A stretch of DNA of 35,249 bases from Candidatus Equicola stercoris (lineage in GTDB: Bacteria > Bacteroidota > Bacteroidia > Bacteroidales > Bacteroidaceae), in NCBI GenBank assembly GCA_018065415.1, contig JAGHTI010000052.1, positions 1-35,249 of the forward strand, written 5' to 3'. Below, piece after piece: positions 1 through 7,362 of the stretch; position 1 is the first letter of the stretch; each line of letters begins with the position of its first letter. The notes under the pieces are model-generated. The model saw only the letters and a list, made by a program, of their open reading frames with translations. It searched no databases and was not told the origin of the DNA. The translations under genes were made by a program, and so were the position numbers.

Positions 1-154
1 CCATAAACAATGGCTCTACGCGTCATAAACAATGGCTCTACGCGTCATAAAGAAATGCCTGAAACTTCATAAAGAAATTGCTGAAACTTCATAAAGAATT
101 GACCGAAACTTCATAAAGAATTACCCGAAACTTCATAAAGAATTTGGAAAATAT
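1..154. repeat. Tandem array of drifting 22-bp units (left array)
   Basis: Six full units with an exact 22-bp period start at 1, 23, 45, 67, 89 and 111. A seventh at 133 keeps only its first half. Units 1 and 2 differ at one base and end in CTCTACGCG. Units 3 to 6 share the frame TCATAAAGAA-N6-GAAACT, with a variable centre (ATGCCT, ATTGCT, TTGACC, TTACCC). Neighbouring units are most alike in pairs (1/2, 3/4, 5/6). The first unit begins at base 1, so the array probably continues outside the window. There are no identical repeats with unique spacers, so it is not CRISPR. The function is unknown. Confidence 0.9.
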
Positions 155-156
155 AA

Positions 157-204
157 ATGAAGATTTTTAACCTCTCGCAAATGAAATTTTAACCTCTCGC
201 AGAG
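157..204. repeat. Two 24-bp direct repeats ending in a CTCTCGCAGAG motif
   Basis: Two copies of a roughly 24-bp word (157-180 and 181-204) share ATGAA, then an AT-rich stretch, then TTTTAACCTCTCGCA. The second copy ends in CTCTCGCAGAG (194-204), which can fold as a short hairpin. It follows directly on the 22-bp array. The same motif, inverted, sits beside the right-hand array at 34866-34876, so this is treated as part of a composite repeat. Confidence 0.7.
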
Positions 205-318
205 ATGAAATACGAATTGACTCCATCAATTTCCGCAAAATGCGGATTGCTCACATCTAAAGTAAACTTTGTTGTGACCATCGCATTCCGCTATGCACTT
301 CGTGCAACGTATTTCATT

Positions 319-359
319 ACGCAGAGGGCAGAGGCGCACCTTTCAGGTGCTACGCAGAG
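319..359. repeat. 41-bp hairpin element, left copy
   Basis: The element begins and ends with the direct word ACGCAGAG (319-326 and 352-359). Its centre is a perfect 6-bp hairpin, GCACCT/AGGTGC, with loop TTC (336-350). An inverted copy at 34709-34749 matches at 38 of 41 positions, and two of the three differences are a compensating pair inside the hairpin stem. This suggests the fold is kept by selection. Confidence 0.8.
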
Positions 360-640
360 TTCCCCCTCCCCATAGGGAAATTAATAATTAATAATTAATA
401 ATTGACAATTGTATGTGTATTTACTCTATGTATTCTCTGCTCGTTTGGAAAAAAATCTCTGCGGTCTCTGCTCTCTGCGTAAAATCATCGGCACTGCAAT
501 GTCAGTGCGTGGAGTTTATTAAAAGACAATGGCAAACTTGTTTGACGATTAGCTTTTAAGAGACACTCCTCTGGAGAGATAAACCTCTCTTCGTCGCAAG
601 CAAAAGAACATTCAGTGCTTTTGCTCTCTGCGAGAGACAA

Positions 641-690
641 AAAAAAGCGAGAAACATAAAAAAGCGAGAAACATAAAAAAGCGAGAAACA
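641..690. repeat. 17-bp tandem repeat, three copies
   Basis: The word AAAAAAGCGAGAAACAT occurs three times at an exact 17-bp spacing (GCGA at 647, 664 and 681). It directly follows a GCTCTCTGCGAGAGAC block. The copies are identical except at the last base of the third, which suggests recent expansion by slippage. Confidence 0.85.
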
Positions 691-725
691 AAAAAGTTAT
701 TGAAGATTTTCGATTTCTTATTGAA

Positions 726-984
726 GTGTTGAGCAAACCGGCGGAGAACTTCAAGTGTTCTCTGCTTGCGACGAAGGAGTCGAGCGAAGCGAGAGCAGAA
801 GATAATAATTCTATGCTGAGGTGCAGCCAACACTGCGGAAACGAAGTTTGCGAAGTGTTGAGCAAACCGGCGGAGAACTTCAAGTGTTCTCTGCTTGCGA
901 CGAAGGAGTCGAGCGAAGCGAGTGCAGAAGGAAAGCTTGCTTTCATTATGCTGAGGTGTAGCCAACACTGCGGAAACGAAGTTT
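726..984. repeat. Two-copy direct repeat of about 125 bp
   Basis: Copy 1 runs from about 726 to 850 and copy 2 from about 855 to 984. Both start at GTGTTGAGCAAACCGG and end at CGGAAACGAAGTTT. The offset is 129 bp at the start and 135 bp at the end, because the short middle stretches differ (about 801-811 against 930-946). Each copy holds a GAGAAC/GTTCTC hairpin. The near identity explains why long frames stay open on both strands here. I read it as a non-coding repeat, though coding cannot be fully excluded. Confidence 0.8.
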
Positions 985-1000
985 TACGGACTCTCGTAAA
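983..1000. terminator. Candidate hairpin downstream of mlaF
   Basis: A perfect 6-bp stem TTTACG/CGTAAA with a 6-base loop lies five bases beyond the mlaF stop codon. On the minus strand it is followed by ACTTCGTTT, so the T-run is poor. On the plus strand it is followed by CCTTTTT. It may end the mlaF transcript weakly. Confidence 0.4.
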
Positions 1001-1005
1001 CCTTT

Positions 1006-1764
1006 TTATTCTACCAAACGCTCTTTGACCTTTTTCAGCAGGTCGCTGGCAAAGATGAAATCGGATAACTTCTGATTGTCGGACTTCAAAACTTCATCTT
1101 TAGTACCACGCCATTCTTCCTTACCATCTGCAAGGAAGATGATATTTTCACCGATACCGAGTACTGAGTTCATGTCGTGAGTATTGATGATGGTCGTAAT
1201 GCCATATTCGCTCGTAATGTCGTGAATGAGATGGTCGATGACGAGTGATGTCTTCGGGTCAAGACCAGAGTTTGGTTCGTCACACAAGAGATATTTTGGG
1301 TTTAGTGCGATCGCCCTTGCGATGGCTACACGTTTCTGCATACCACCAGAAATCTCTGAAGGATACAACTTGTCCACATCCCTTAAGTTCACACGGTCGA
1401 GACAACGTCTTGCCTTTGCACGACGGTCTTTATAGTTCATGGTAGAAAAGACATCGAGAGGAAACATGACATTTTCCAACACCGTCTGGGAATCGAAGAG
1501 TGCTGCCGACTGGAAGAGCATTCCTATCTCACGGCGGAGAAGTCTTTTCTGGTCTTTTGTCATGGCTACAAGATCACGTCCATCGTAGAGAATTTTTCCT
1601 TTTTCAGGAACAAAAAGTCCCACAATACTCTTCATGAGAACAGTCTTACCGCTACCACTCTGACCGATAATCAGATTTGTCTTGCCATTTTCAAAGACTG
1701 CATTGATGTCGTTGAGGATCTGCCGTCCATCAAAACTCTTGCTTATGTGTTGTATCTCTATCAT
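1006..1764 (-). CDS. mlaF: ABC transporter ATP-binding protein, MlaF type
   Basis: ATPase subunit of an Mla/Mkl-type lipid ABC importer, which moves phospholipid or another hydrophobic substrate between outer and inner membrane. At 252 aa it has the usual family length. The Walker A motif GQSGSGKT is near residues 34-41, the signature ISGGMQKR near 138-145, and the Walker B LLCDEPNSGLDP near 159-170, with the switch His in NTHDM after it. Its ATG overlaps the stop of the permease gene upstream by 4 bp, so the two are translationally coupled. No MCE (MlaD) or MlaB/C partner gene is in the window. The substrate is inferred from the family only. Confidence 0.88.
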   Translation of the reverse strand: MIEIQHISKSFDGRQILNDINAVFENGKTNLIIGQSGSGKTVLMKSIVGLFVPEKGKILYDGRDLVAMTKDQKRLLRREIGMLFQSAALFDSQTVLENVMFPLDVFSTMNYKDRRAKARRCLDRVNLRDVDKLYPSEISGGMQKRVAIARAIALNPKYLLCDEPNSGLDPKTSLVIDHLIHDITSEYGITTIINTHDMNSVLGIGENIIFLADGKEEWRGTKDEVLKSDNQKLSDFIFASDLLKKVKERLVE

Positions 1765-2510
1765 GACAGTAATTGGGTAAGGAAAATATCTGAGAAAAGA
1801 ATGAGCACACTACTCGACACTACGGCATCCGTTCCTGCCTTGCCCACCTCAACACTTCCACCTTCTACCGTATAACCATAATAGGCTGGCACAGAAGAAA
1901 TGATGAAGGCAAAGAACAGACCTTTGATGATACTCGTCCATGCAAACCATTCATTGAAAGAATGTTGAAGTCCGTATGTAAGGTCGTCAGGTGTGATGAT
2001 ATGTCCAAAGATGGCTGTGGCATACGCACCGCCGATACCTGCCGCCATAGAGAAAACGACGAGGATAGGCATTATCGTAACCATGCCGACAACCTTAGGA
2101 AAGATGAGATAATTGGCAGAGTTCACTCCCATTATATCAAGTGCATCAATCTGTTGTGTTACCCTCATGGTACCTATCTCAGAGGCAATGTTGGAGCCGA
2201 CCTTTCCTGCAAGGATAAGGCACATTATTGACGATGAAAACTCGAGGAGCATAATCTCTCTGGTGACATATCCAGTAGAGAAACGTGGCATCCAAGGACT
2301 TTGGATATTGAGTTTTATCTGTATGCAAATAACCGCACCGATAAAGAAAGATATCAGCAACACGATACCGATGGAGTCAATACCTATCTTCGACATTTCG
2401 CGCAAATATGATTTCAGAAATAGTCGCCACCTATCAGGGCGTACAAAAACCCTACTCATCAGCATAAGATACTGACCGAAAGAGGTGAGGTAAGAGTACA
2501 GCAGTTTCAT
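1761..2510 (-). CDS. mlaE: ABC transporter permease, MlaE family
   Basis: Inner-membrane permease of the MlaE (DUF140) family, 249 aa, partner of the ATPase whose start codon overlaps its stop. It has several hydrophobic segments. Family-like stretches include IASEIGTMRVTQQIDALDIMG near residues 130-150, the conserved EIGTM-region that contacts the ATPase, and the C-terminal YGYTVEGGSVEVGKAGT. The 98-base gap up to der is filled by 8-bp tandem repeats that end one base before this ATG. It could be transcribed with der or have its own promoter; I see no clear promoter in the gap. Confidence 0.88.
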   Translation of the reverse strand: MKLLYSYLTSFGQYLMLMSRVFVRPDRWRLFLKSYLREMSKIGIDSIGIVLLISFFIGAVICIQIKLNIQSPWMPRFSTGYVTREIMLLEFSSSIMCLILAGKVGSNIASEIGTMRVTQQIDALDIMGVNSANYLIFPKVVGMVTIMPILVVFSMAAGIGGAYATAIFGHIITPDDLTYGLQHSFNEWFAWTSIIKGLFFAFIISSVPAYYGYTVEGGSVEVGKAGTDAVVSSSVLILFSDIFLTQLLS

Positions 2511-2511
2511 A

Positions 2512-2595
2512 GTTTTACGGTTTTACGGTTGTGCGGTTGTGCGGTTTTACGGTTTTACGGTTGCTTTAAACTTTTAAACTCTTAAACTTTTAAAC
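2512..2595 (-). repeat. 8-bp tandem-repeat leader before mlaE
   Basis: Read on the minus strand, the der-mlaE gap holds four 8-bp units of GTTTAAAA type (2564-2595), then C/AAC, then six 8-bp units in the order A A B B A A, where A is CGTAAAAC and B is CGCACAAC (2512-2559). A single T separates the last unit from the ATG. The same two words in the same phase precede the symporter gene at 32711. Confidence 0.85.
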
Positions 2596-2608
2596 CTTTA
2601 TCAATTAT

Positions 2609-3922
2609 TTATTTCTGACGAACAAAGACATTTATCGGTGTTCCCGACAAATCCCAGTTGTCGCGTATCTTATTTTCAAGAAAACGACGATAGTTTTCTT
2701 TAATATATTGCGGTAGATTCGCATAAAACACAAATGTTGGTATTTGCGTATCTGGCACTTGTGCGCAGTATTTTATCTTTATGTACTTACCCTTTATTGA
2801 TGGTGGTGGATATGCTTCCACTAAAGGTAGCATTATCTCATTTAGTTTTGATGTTCCTATCCTCTGGCGTCTATGCAAGAACACTTCTTTAGCAGTCTCA
2901 AGAACTTTGAAGATGCGTTGCTTTGTCAGTGCAGATGCGTAGATGATAGGAAAATCAGTAAATGGTGCCATGCGTTCACGTATTGCATTTTCCATCGTGG
3001 CAATGGCTATCGGCGACTTGTCTTCCACCAAATCCCACTTGTTTACGACAACGACAAGTGATTTGCTATTTTTTTGTATGAGGTGGAATATATTCATATC
3101 CTGTGCCTCTATGCCCCTTGTTGCATCTACCATCAGGATACACACATCTGAGTTTTCGATGGCTCGTATGGAACGCATCACAGAATAGAATTCCAGGTCT
3201 TCCGACACCTTGTTTTTTCGTCGTATGCCGGCAGTGTCAACAAGATAGAAATCAAAACCGAACTTATCGTATTTCGTATAGATACTGTCGCGTGTAGTGC
3301 CAGCAATATCCGTGACAATGTTTCTGTTTTCGCCGATAAAGGCATTGATGAGTGATGACTTTCCCACATTTGGTCGCCCAACGACAGCAAAACGAGGTAT
3401 GGAAGTAGAAAATCCGTCTGCTTTTTCGTTTTTCAGTTTTGAGACGATAATATCCAACAGGTCGCCAGTACCACTTCCTGTCGCAGCACTTATGCATATC
3501 GGTTCGCCAAGACCAAGTTGGTAGAACTCAGCTGCATAATACTGGTCATCATTATTGTCAGCCTTGTTGGCAACCAACATAACCGGCAGTTTCGTCTTGC
3601 GAAGGATGGTGGCGACATCAGAATCCAAATCGGTAACCCCATTCTTTACGTCAACGAGAAACAAGATGAGGTCAGCCTCATCAGTAGCCACAAGCACCTG
3701 TTTCCTTATCTCTTCTTCAAAGACATCGTCTGAGTTTTCCACCCATCCACCAGTATCTACAACAGAAAACTCTCTGCCACACCATTCGCATTTACCATAC
3801 TGACGGTCACGCGTTGTTCCTGCCTCATCTGATACTATTGCCTGACGAGAATTTGTCAGTCGGTTAAAAAGTGTGCTTTTCCCGACATTCGGTCTTCCAA
3901 CTATTGCGACTAAGTTTGCCAT
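2609..3922 (-). CDS. der: Ribosome biogenesis GTPase Der (EngA)
   Basis: GTPase for late assembly of the 50S subunit, 437 aa, normal length for Der. It has the hallmark tandem G domains. The first has P-loop [14 protein letters not shown] near residues 8-21, DTGG near 57-60 and NKAD near 118-121. The second has [14 protein letters not shown] near 182-195, DTAG and NKWD. A KH-like C-terminal domain (about 350-437) follows. It lies 15 bases downstream of era in a run that also holds rpmF, fitting co-expression of ribosome proteins and assembly factors. Confidence 0.97.
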   Translation of the reverse strand: MANLVAIVGRPNVGKSTLFNRLTNSRQAIVSDEAGTTRDRQYGKCEWCGREFSVVDTGGWVENSDDVFEEEIRKQVLVATDEADLILFLVDVKNGVTDLDSDVATILRKTKLPVMLVANKADNNDDQYYAAEFYQLGLGEPICISAATGSGTGDLLDIIVSKLKNEKADGFSTSIPRFAVVGRPNVGKSSLINAFIGENRNIVTDIAGTTRDSIYTKYDKFGFDFYLVDTAGIRRKNKVSEDLEFYSVMRSIRAIENSDVCILMVDATRGIEAQDMNIFHLIQKNSKSLVVVVNKWDLVEDKSPIAIATMENAIRERMAPFTDFPIIYASALTKQRIFKVLETAKEVFLHRRQRIGTSKLNEIMLPLVEAYPPPSIKGKYIKIKYCAQVPDTQIPTFVFYANLPQYIKENYRRFLENKIRDNWDLSGTPINVFVRQK

Positions 3923-3937
3923 ATACGATTCTTCGTT

Positions 3938-4813
3938 TTAATTATATCCAAACTGGCTGAGTTCTCTGTCGGAATTACGCCAGTCTTTATCTACCTTGAC
4001 AAATGTTTCCAAATAAATCTTTTTGCCAAAAAAGTTTTCTAAAGCCTTTCGTGCTTCACTGCTCACCTTCTTCAAAGCCCGTCCTTCATGACCGATGATG
4101 ATTCCTTTTTGCGAATCACGCTCAACATAGATGATACATCTAATGTTGATAAGCGTCTTGTCTTCTTTGAAACTTTCCACTCGTACCTCTACAGAGTAAG
4201 GAATCTCCTTGTCGTAAAAAAGCAATATCTTTTCGCGCATTATCTCGCTTACAAAAAAACGAGCAGGCTTATCTGTGAGTTGGTCTTTCTCGAAATAAGG
4301 AGGGCTGTCAGGCAACAATTCGTATATACGTTTCAGCAAGATATCCGTGCCGAACTTGTTTTTTGCCGAAATAGGAAGTATCTCCGCCTTTGGCAACAAT
4401 CCATGCCACCGTTCCACCAATGCGCCCAACTCCTTCTGGTTGCTTTCATCAATTTTATTTATCAAGAGTATGATAGGGATAGACATCTTTGCTACCTTAT
4501 CAAGGAACTCCTGATTTTTTACAGGGTCTTCCACAACGTCCGTGACATACAACAACACATCTGCATCCGTAAGGGCTGACTCAGAGAAAGCCAACATGCT
4601 TTCCTGTAGTTTGTAGTTGGGTTTCAGAACTCCCGGAGTGTCAGAAAAGACTATCTGCATCTCCGGTGTATTCACAATGCCCATGATACGGTGCCGCGTT
4701 GTCTGTGCTTTGAACGTCGCTATCGAAATACGCTCACCAACCAACTGGTTCATGAGCGTACTTTTTCCTACATTCGGATTGCCGACGATATTTACGAATC
4801 CGGCCTTATGCAT
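3938..4813 (-). CDS. era: GTPase Era
   Basis: Ras-like GTPase that binds the 3' end of 16S rRNA during 30S maturation. The start at 4813 (MHKAGFVNIVG) is chosen because the longer open frame has no family similarity and would run into rpmF. That gives 291 aa, typical for Era. Motifs: P-loop GNPNVGKST near residues 11-19, TTRHRIMG switch region, DTPG, NKID. The C-terminal KH domain contains the GxxG-like IIGHEGRALKKV. It begins 2 bases after the rpmF stop codon and is followed by der. In many Bacteroidales I recall fabH lying between rpmF and era; it is absent here. Confidence 0.96.
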   Translation of the reverse strand: MHKAGFVNIVGNPNVGKSTLMNQLVGERISIATFKAQTTRHRIMGIVNTPEMQIVFSDTPGVLKPNYKLQESMLAFSESALTDADVLLYVTDVVEDPVKNQEFLDKVAKMSIPIILLINKIDESNQKELGALVERWHGLLPKAEILPISAKNKFGTDILLKRIYELLPDSPPYFEKDQLTDKPARFFVSEIMREKILLFYDKEIPYSVEVRVESFKEDKTLINIRCIIYVERDSQKGIIIGHEGRALKKVSSEARKALENFFGKKIYLETFVKVDKDWRNSDRELSQFGYN

Positions 4814-4815
4814 TC

Positions 4816-4995
4816 TTATTCTTCCGTTGCTACTGCAAGTTTCCCTCTGTAATAACCACAAGAAGGACATACACGATGGTACTCATAGAAAGCACCACAG
4901 TTTGGGCATTTTGCCAATGCAGGCATTTCTGCATGGTCATGGCTTCTGCGTTTTGCAGTTCTAGCATTTGATTGTCTACGTTTTGGATGTGCCAT
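4816..4995 (-). CDS. rpmF: 50S ribosomal protein L32
   Basis: Small ribosomal protein of 59 aa. It starts MAHPKRRQSNARTAKRRS, the typical basic L32 N-terminus. Four cysteines (C30, C33, C43, C46) form two CxxC pairs that make the zinc ribbon, as in CPNCGAF and CPSCGYY. It sits 22 bases downstream of the DUF177 gene, the classic yceD-rpmF pairing, and 2 bases before era. No Shine-Dalgarno sequence is visible; the upstream is AT-rich, as is usual in Bacteroidota. Confidence 0.96.
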   Translation of the reverse strand: MAHPKRRQSNARTAKRRSHDHAEMPALAKCPNCGAFYEYHRVCPSCGYYRGKLAVATEE

Positions 4996-5017
4996 ATCTT
5001 TTTAATTTTTTAATGAT

Positions 5018-5509
5018 TTAATTCAACTTTTCTTTTAATCCCTGCAGTTTCGCCCACATAGGATTTACATTGTTCTCATCCTTATCACTACTTCGGGTAG
5101 CCGAATGTTCTTCAAGAACTTTTAACATCGCCACATTGCATTTACCAGTATCATGCACATGCTGGATAGGTATGTTGAGAACCATATTTTCATAGAGCCA
5201 CCAGCTGATATCAACCACACCGTCTTCTGTGTCATCCTCTACAACAGACATTTCATCAGTAGTTTCAATCTGTTGTTCCATGTCGTCAAGACAACGGTCG
5301 CAAGGTATGACAACCAGTCCTTTGAGATTAGCCACGAATTGAAAGTAGTTTTCCGTCTTGCGTATAGACAATGCTGCATCTACCTTCCCGCACTTTATCT
5401 CGGTAGCATCTATGCTGTCAAAAAAAGTATCGTCCAAAATGAAATCCAGTGTCGTAACACCTTCCTTCAATTCCTTCAAATCTATTTTCAAAGACTCAAG
5501 GTTAGACAT
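5018..5509 (-). CDS. DUF177 (YceD-family) protein
   Basis: A 163-residue DUF177/YceD protein. The family is almost always encoded next to rpmF and is linked to 23S rRNA or large-subunit maturation; the exact activity is not settled. The central CDRCL segment near residues 91-95 is the recognisable family part, a cysteine pair motif. The acidic stretch EDDTEDG follows. It is first in the run DUF177-rpmF-era-der, with a good promoter just upstream. Confidence 0.88.
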   Translation of the reverse strand: MSNLESLKIDLKELKEGVTTLDFILDDTFFDSIDATEIKCGKVDAALSIRKTENYFQFVANLKGLVVIPCDRCLDDMEQQIETTDEMSVVEDDTEDGVVDISWWLYENMVLNIPIQHVHDTGKCNVAMLKVLEEHSATRSSDKDENNVNPMWAKLQGLKEKLN

Positions 5510-5528
5510 AAATACTCAATTTGGTTTG

Positions 5529-5560
5529 CAAAATTAGTGCAAATCAATGAAATTGCCAAA
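5529..5560 (-). promoter_or_regulatory. Bacteroidota-type promoter for DUF177-rpmF-era-der
   Basis: On the minus strand a -33 TTTG (5557-5560) is followed after 20 bases by TAATTTTG (5529-5536), matching TAnnTTTG exactly. The element ends about 20 bases before the DUF177 ATG. Confidence 0.75.
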
Positions 5561-5597
5561 AATAAATGGCATTTTATTTTAATTGTAAGGAGGGAAT

Positions 5598-6488
5598 TTA
5601 TCGCAATATGTGAGTAAAAAATGCAGTTACTGCATATTTCCATGTGTAATATCTTATCGGAAGTGGATAAAGATTGTTTGTTTGTAAGCCTTTTATGCGG
5701 TATTTCAACTCACGTTTAGCACCCAAAGAAATGACATTATACAGATAATCCATGCACAATTGGTTGATACGTCTTTCCAATGCTTGACGAGAGAGCGTAT
5801 CTTTGATACGAGATGCTTTGTTTTGAAGTGAAAGTATTATACGAAACATATCGTCAAGGCGTTTCTTGATATGCACATCATTTGTCGTTCTCATTATCGA
5901 CATCTCTGTATATCGATAGAAATAAGCTTTGACATCAGTATGGAAAAACATCTTTGCCCGCAACAGCAGTTGAGGTGTAAATTCCTCATCTTCATGCAGT
6001 ATGCCATCTGTAAATCTTATATCTTCCGTCAAGGACTTCCTAAACAGATAACCGCACGCACTACCATGAATATTATTGCCTCGCATATATTCCGCCCCAC
6101 TCGTCTGTTTGAAACACAGATGCTTATCTTGTTTACACTCTTTATCTGAAGAAAAATCGAAACAGAACATATCGGGATGTTGACTAACAACCACTTCTAC
6201 GATTTTTTGATATGTTTCAGAAAACAATTTGTCATCTGCATCAACAAATTGAATATATTCACCTTTTGCCACCTCAAGACCATAGTTGCGTGCAGCAGAT
6301 AAACCTGCATGAGGGATATCGTATATCCGAGTACCTGACAACGGCTCAACAGCCTCGTCGCTACCATCGTTGATGATAATTATTTCCTTATCCACATGGA
6401 CTGCGGCGATGCTGGCAACACATTCTTCGAGTAAAGAACGCGACACATTATAACATGGTATGATAAAACTTATGAAAGGAGTTTCCAT
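5598..6488 (-). CDS. Family 2 glycosyltransferase
   Basis: Cytoplasmic GT-A fold sugar transferase of family GT2, 296 aa from the ATG at 6488 (METPFISFIIPCYN). An ATG three codons earlier is also possible. N-terminal domain motifs: SFIIPCYN, the NDGSD that binds the nucleotide, LSAARNYGLEVAKGEYIQFVDADD with its DAD metal-binding motif. The C-terminal half is less conserved. The start overlaps the end of the next upstream glycosyltransferase, which is similar in length and layout, so the two probably arose by tandem duplication. The acceptor and sugar are unknown; a surface polysaccharide is likely. Confidence 0.88.
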   Translation of the reverse strand: METPFISFIIPCYNVSRSLLEECVASIAAVHVDKEIIIINDGSDEAVEPLSGTRIYDIPHAGLSAARNYGLEVAKGEYIQFVDADDKLFSETYQKIVEVVVSQHPDMFCFDFSSDKECKQDKHLCFKQTSGAEYMRGNNIHGSACGYLFRKSLTEDIRFTDGILHEDEEFTPQLLLRAKMFFHTDVKAYFYRYTEMSIMRTTNDVHIKKRLDDMFRIILSLQNKASRIKDTLSRQALERRINQLCMDYLYNVISLGAKRELKYRIKGLQTNNLYPLPIRYYTWKYAVTAFFTHILR

Positions 6489-7357
6489 AATCTGCATACT
6501 ATCTTCAAGCCAAACATCTTATACAATACAAATTTCACTCTCATATTTAAATCCATCGGAAACGAATGTATCTTGTATGATGGAAGAATGATATTTTTGC
6601 ATGCTTTATATACATCAATCTGTATGTTCAGGATATACATAAAAAATTCCGAAAAACCGTTTCGGTTTTCCATCTGGAACATCTCCATTGTATTAACATG
6701 TGCCTCTAACAACTGAGAAAGGTCACCTCCGTCAGCCTTAGCACAGATTCCATCAGCATTCCACATATAGTGGTACAAGCCTTTGTTTATTGTACGAACA
6801 CTGTTAGCCTTTTTCAATAATAATGGCAAGATATAGGCATCTTCAAACTTCTTTCTTACAGGGAAACGTATTTCATCAAAGAGATGACGTCTATACACTT
6901 TATTCCACGCATAAGAATGCATATAAGCCTTACAGCCTAGCCAATAGTCGTCTATGAGATTGGAATAAACTTTATCCTCAAAATTCAACATATAGGCGTC
7001 AGGTGCACCTTCATGGACATAGACGGGATATTCGATGATATCTGAATCGGGATTTCTTCGTATCGTTTCAGAAAGAACAGATAAAGTATCATTCTCAATA
7101 AAATCATCAGCATCCAAGAACACAAGATATTCACCACGAGCTATATCTATGCCTGCATTTCTAGCAGCAGACAACCCTCCATGCTCTATTCTTATCACAC
7201 AGACTTTCTCTGCATCACCAATCTCTACTCCATTATCGGAACCATCATCAACGACAATCACCTCATAATCATCTTCTGATTGTGCCATGACACTTTGCAA
7301 GCATCGTTGAAGTGTGCCATTATCGTTATATACAGGGATGATGATACTGAATGTCAT
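6470..7357 (-). CDS. Family 2 glycosyltransferase
   Basis: GT2 glycosyltransferase, 295 aa from the ATG at 7357 (MTFSIIIPVYN). The longer open frame upstream lies inside the histidine kinase gene and is rejected. Motifs: FSIIIPVYNDN near residues 3-13, VDDGSD, GLSAARNAGIDIARGEYLVF and the metal-binding DADDF. It begins 5 bases after the kinase stop and overlaps the following glycosyltransferase. The pair is at the end of the FAH-porU-porV-ispF-kinase run, and a role in the outer surface glycan is an inference from that setting. Confidence 0.88.
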   Translation of the reverse strand: MTFSIIIPVYNDNGTLQRCLQSVMAQSEDDYEVIVVDDGSDNGVEIGDAEKVCVIRIEHGGLSAARNAGIDIARGEYLVFLDADDFIENDTLSVLSETIRRNPDSDIIEYPVYVHEGAPDAYMLNFEDKVYSNLIDDYWLGCKAYMHSYAWNKVYRRHLFDEIRFPVRKKFEDAYILPLLLKKANSVRTINKGLYHYMWNADGICAKADGGDLSQLLEAHVNTMEMFQMENRNGFSEFFMYILNIQIDVYKACKNIILPSYKIHSFPMDLNMRVKFVLYKMFGLKIVCRLWKLLS

Positions 7358-7362
7358 AATAT

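Larger units (their letters stand above)
155..1005. other. Gene-free, hairpin-rich intergenic region
   Basis: No open frame here looks like a real protein. What can be seen is a series of perfect hairpins: TCCGCA/TGCGGA at 232-246, TGCAC/GTGCA at 294-306, the 41-bp element at 319-359, GCACTG/CAGTGC at 491-508 and AGCAAAAG/CTTTTGCT at 599-625. There are also tandem repeats: a 7-bp word TTAATAA three times at 381-401, a 17-bp repeat at 641-690 and a large duplication at 726-984. A second CTCTGCGG...CTCTGCGT block lies at 449-482. No promoter was recognised. It is either a repeat sink between two operons or a source of structured RNA. Confidence 0.7.

Noticed and set aside
485..1028. Overlapping open frames of 100-153 codons on both strands (485-946, 612-968, 726-1028)
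   Set aside because: They are made of the duplicated repeat and low-complexity runs; frames are open on both strands and no family is recognisable.
5537..5597. TGCCA/TGGCA hairpin as a terminator after the glycosyltransferase pair
   Set aside because: Only five pairs and it overlaps the DUF177 promoter; support is too thin.
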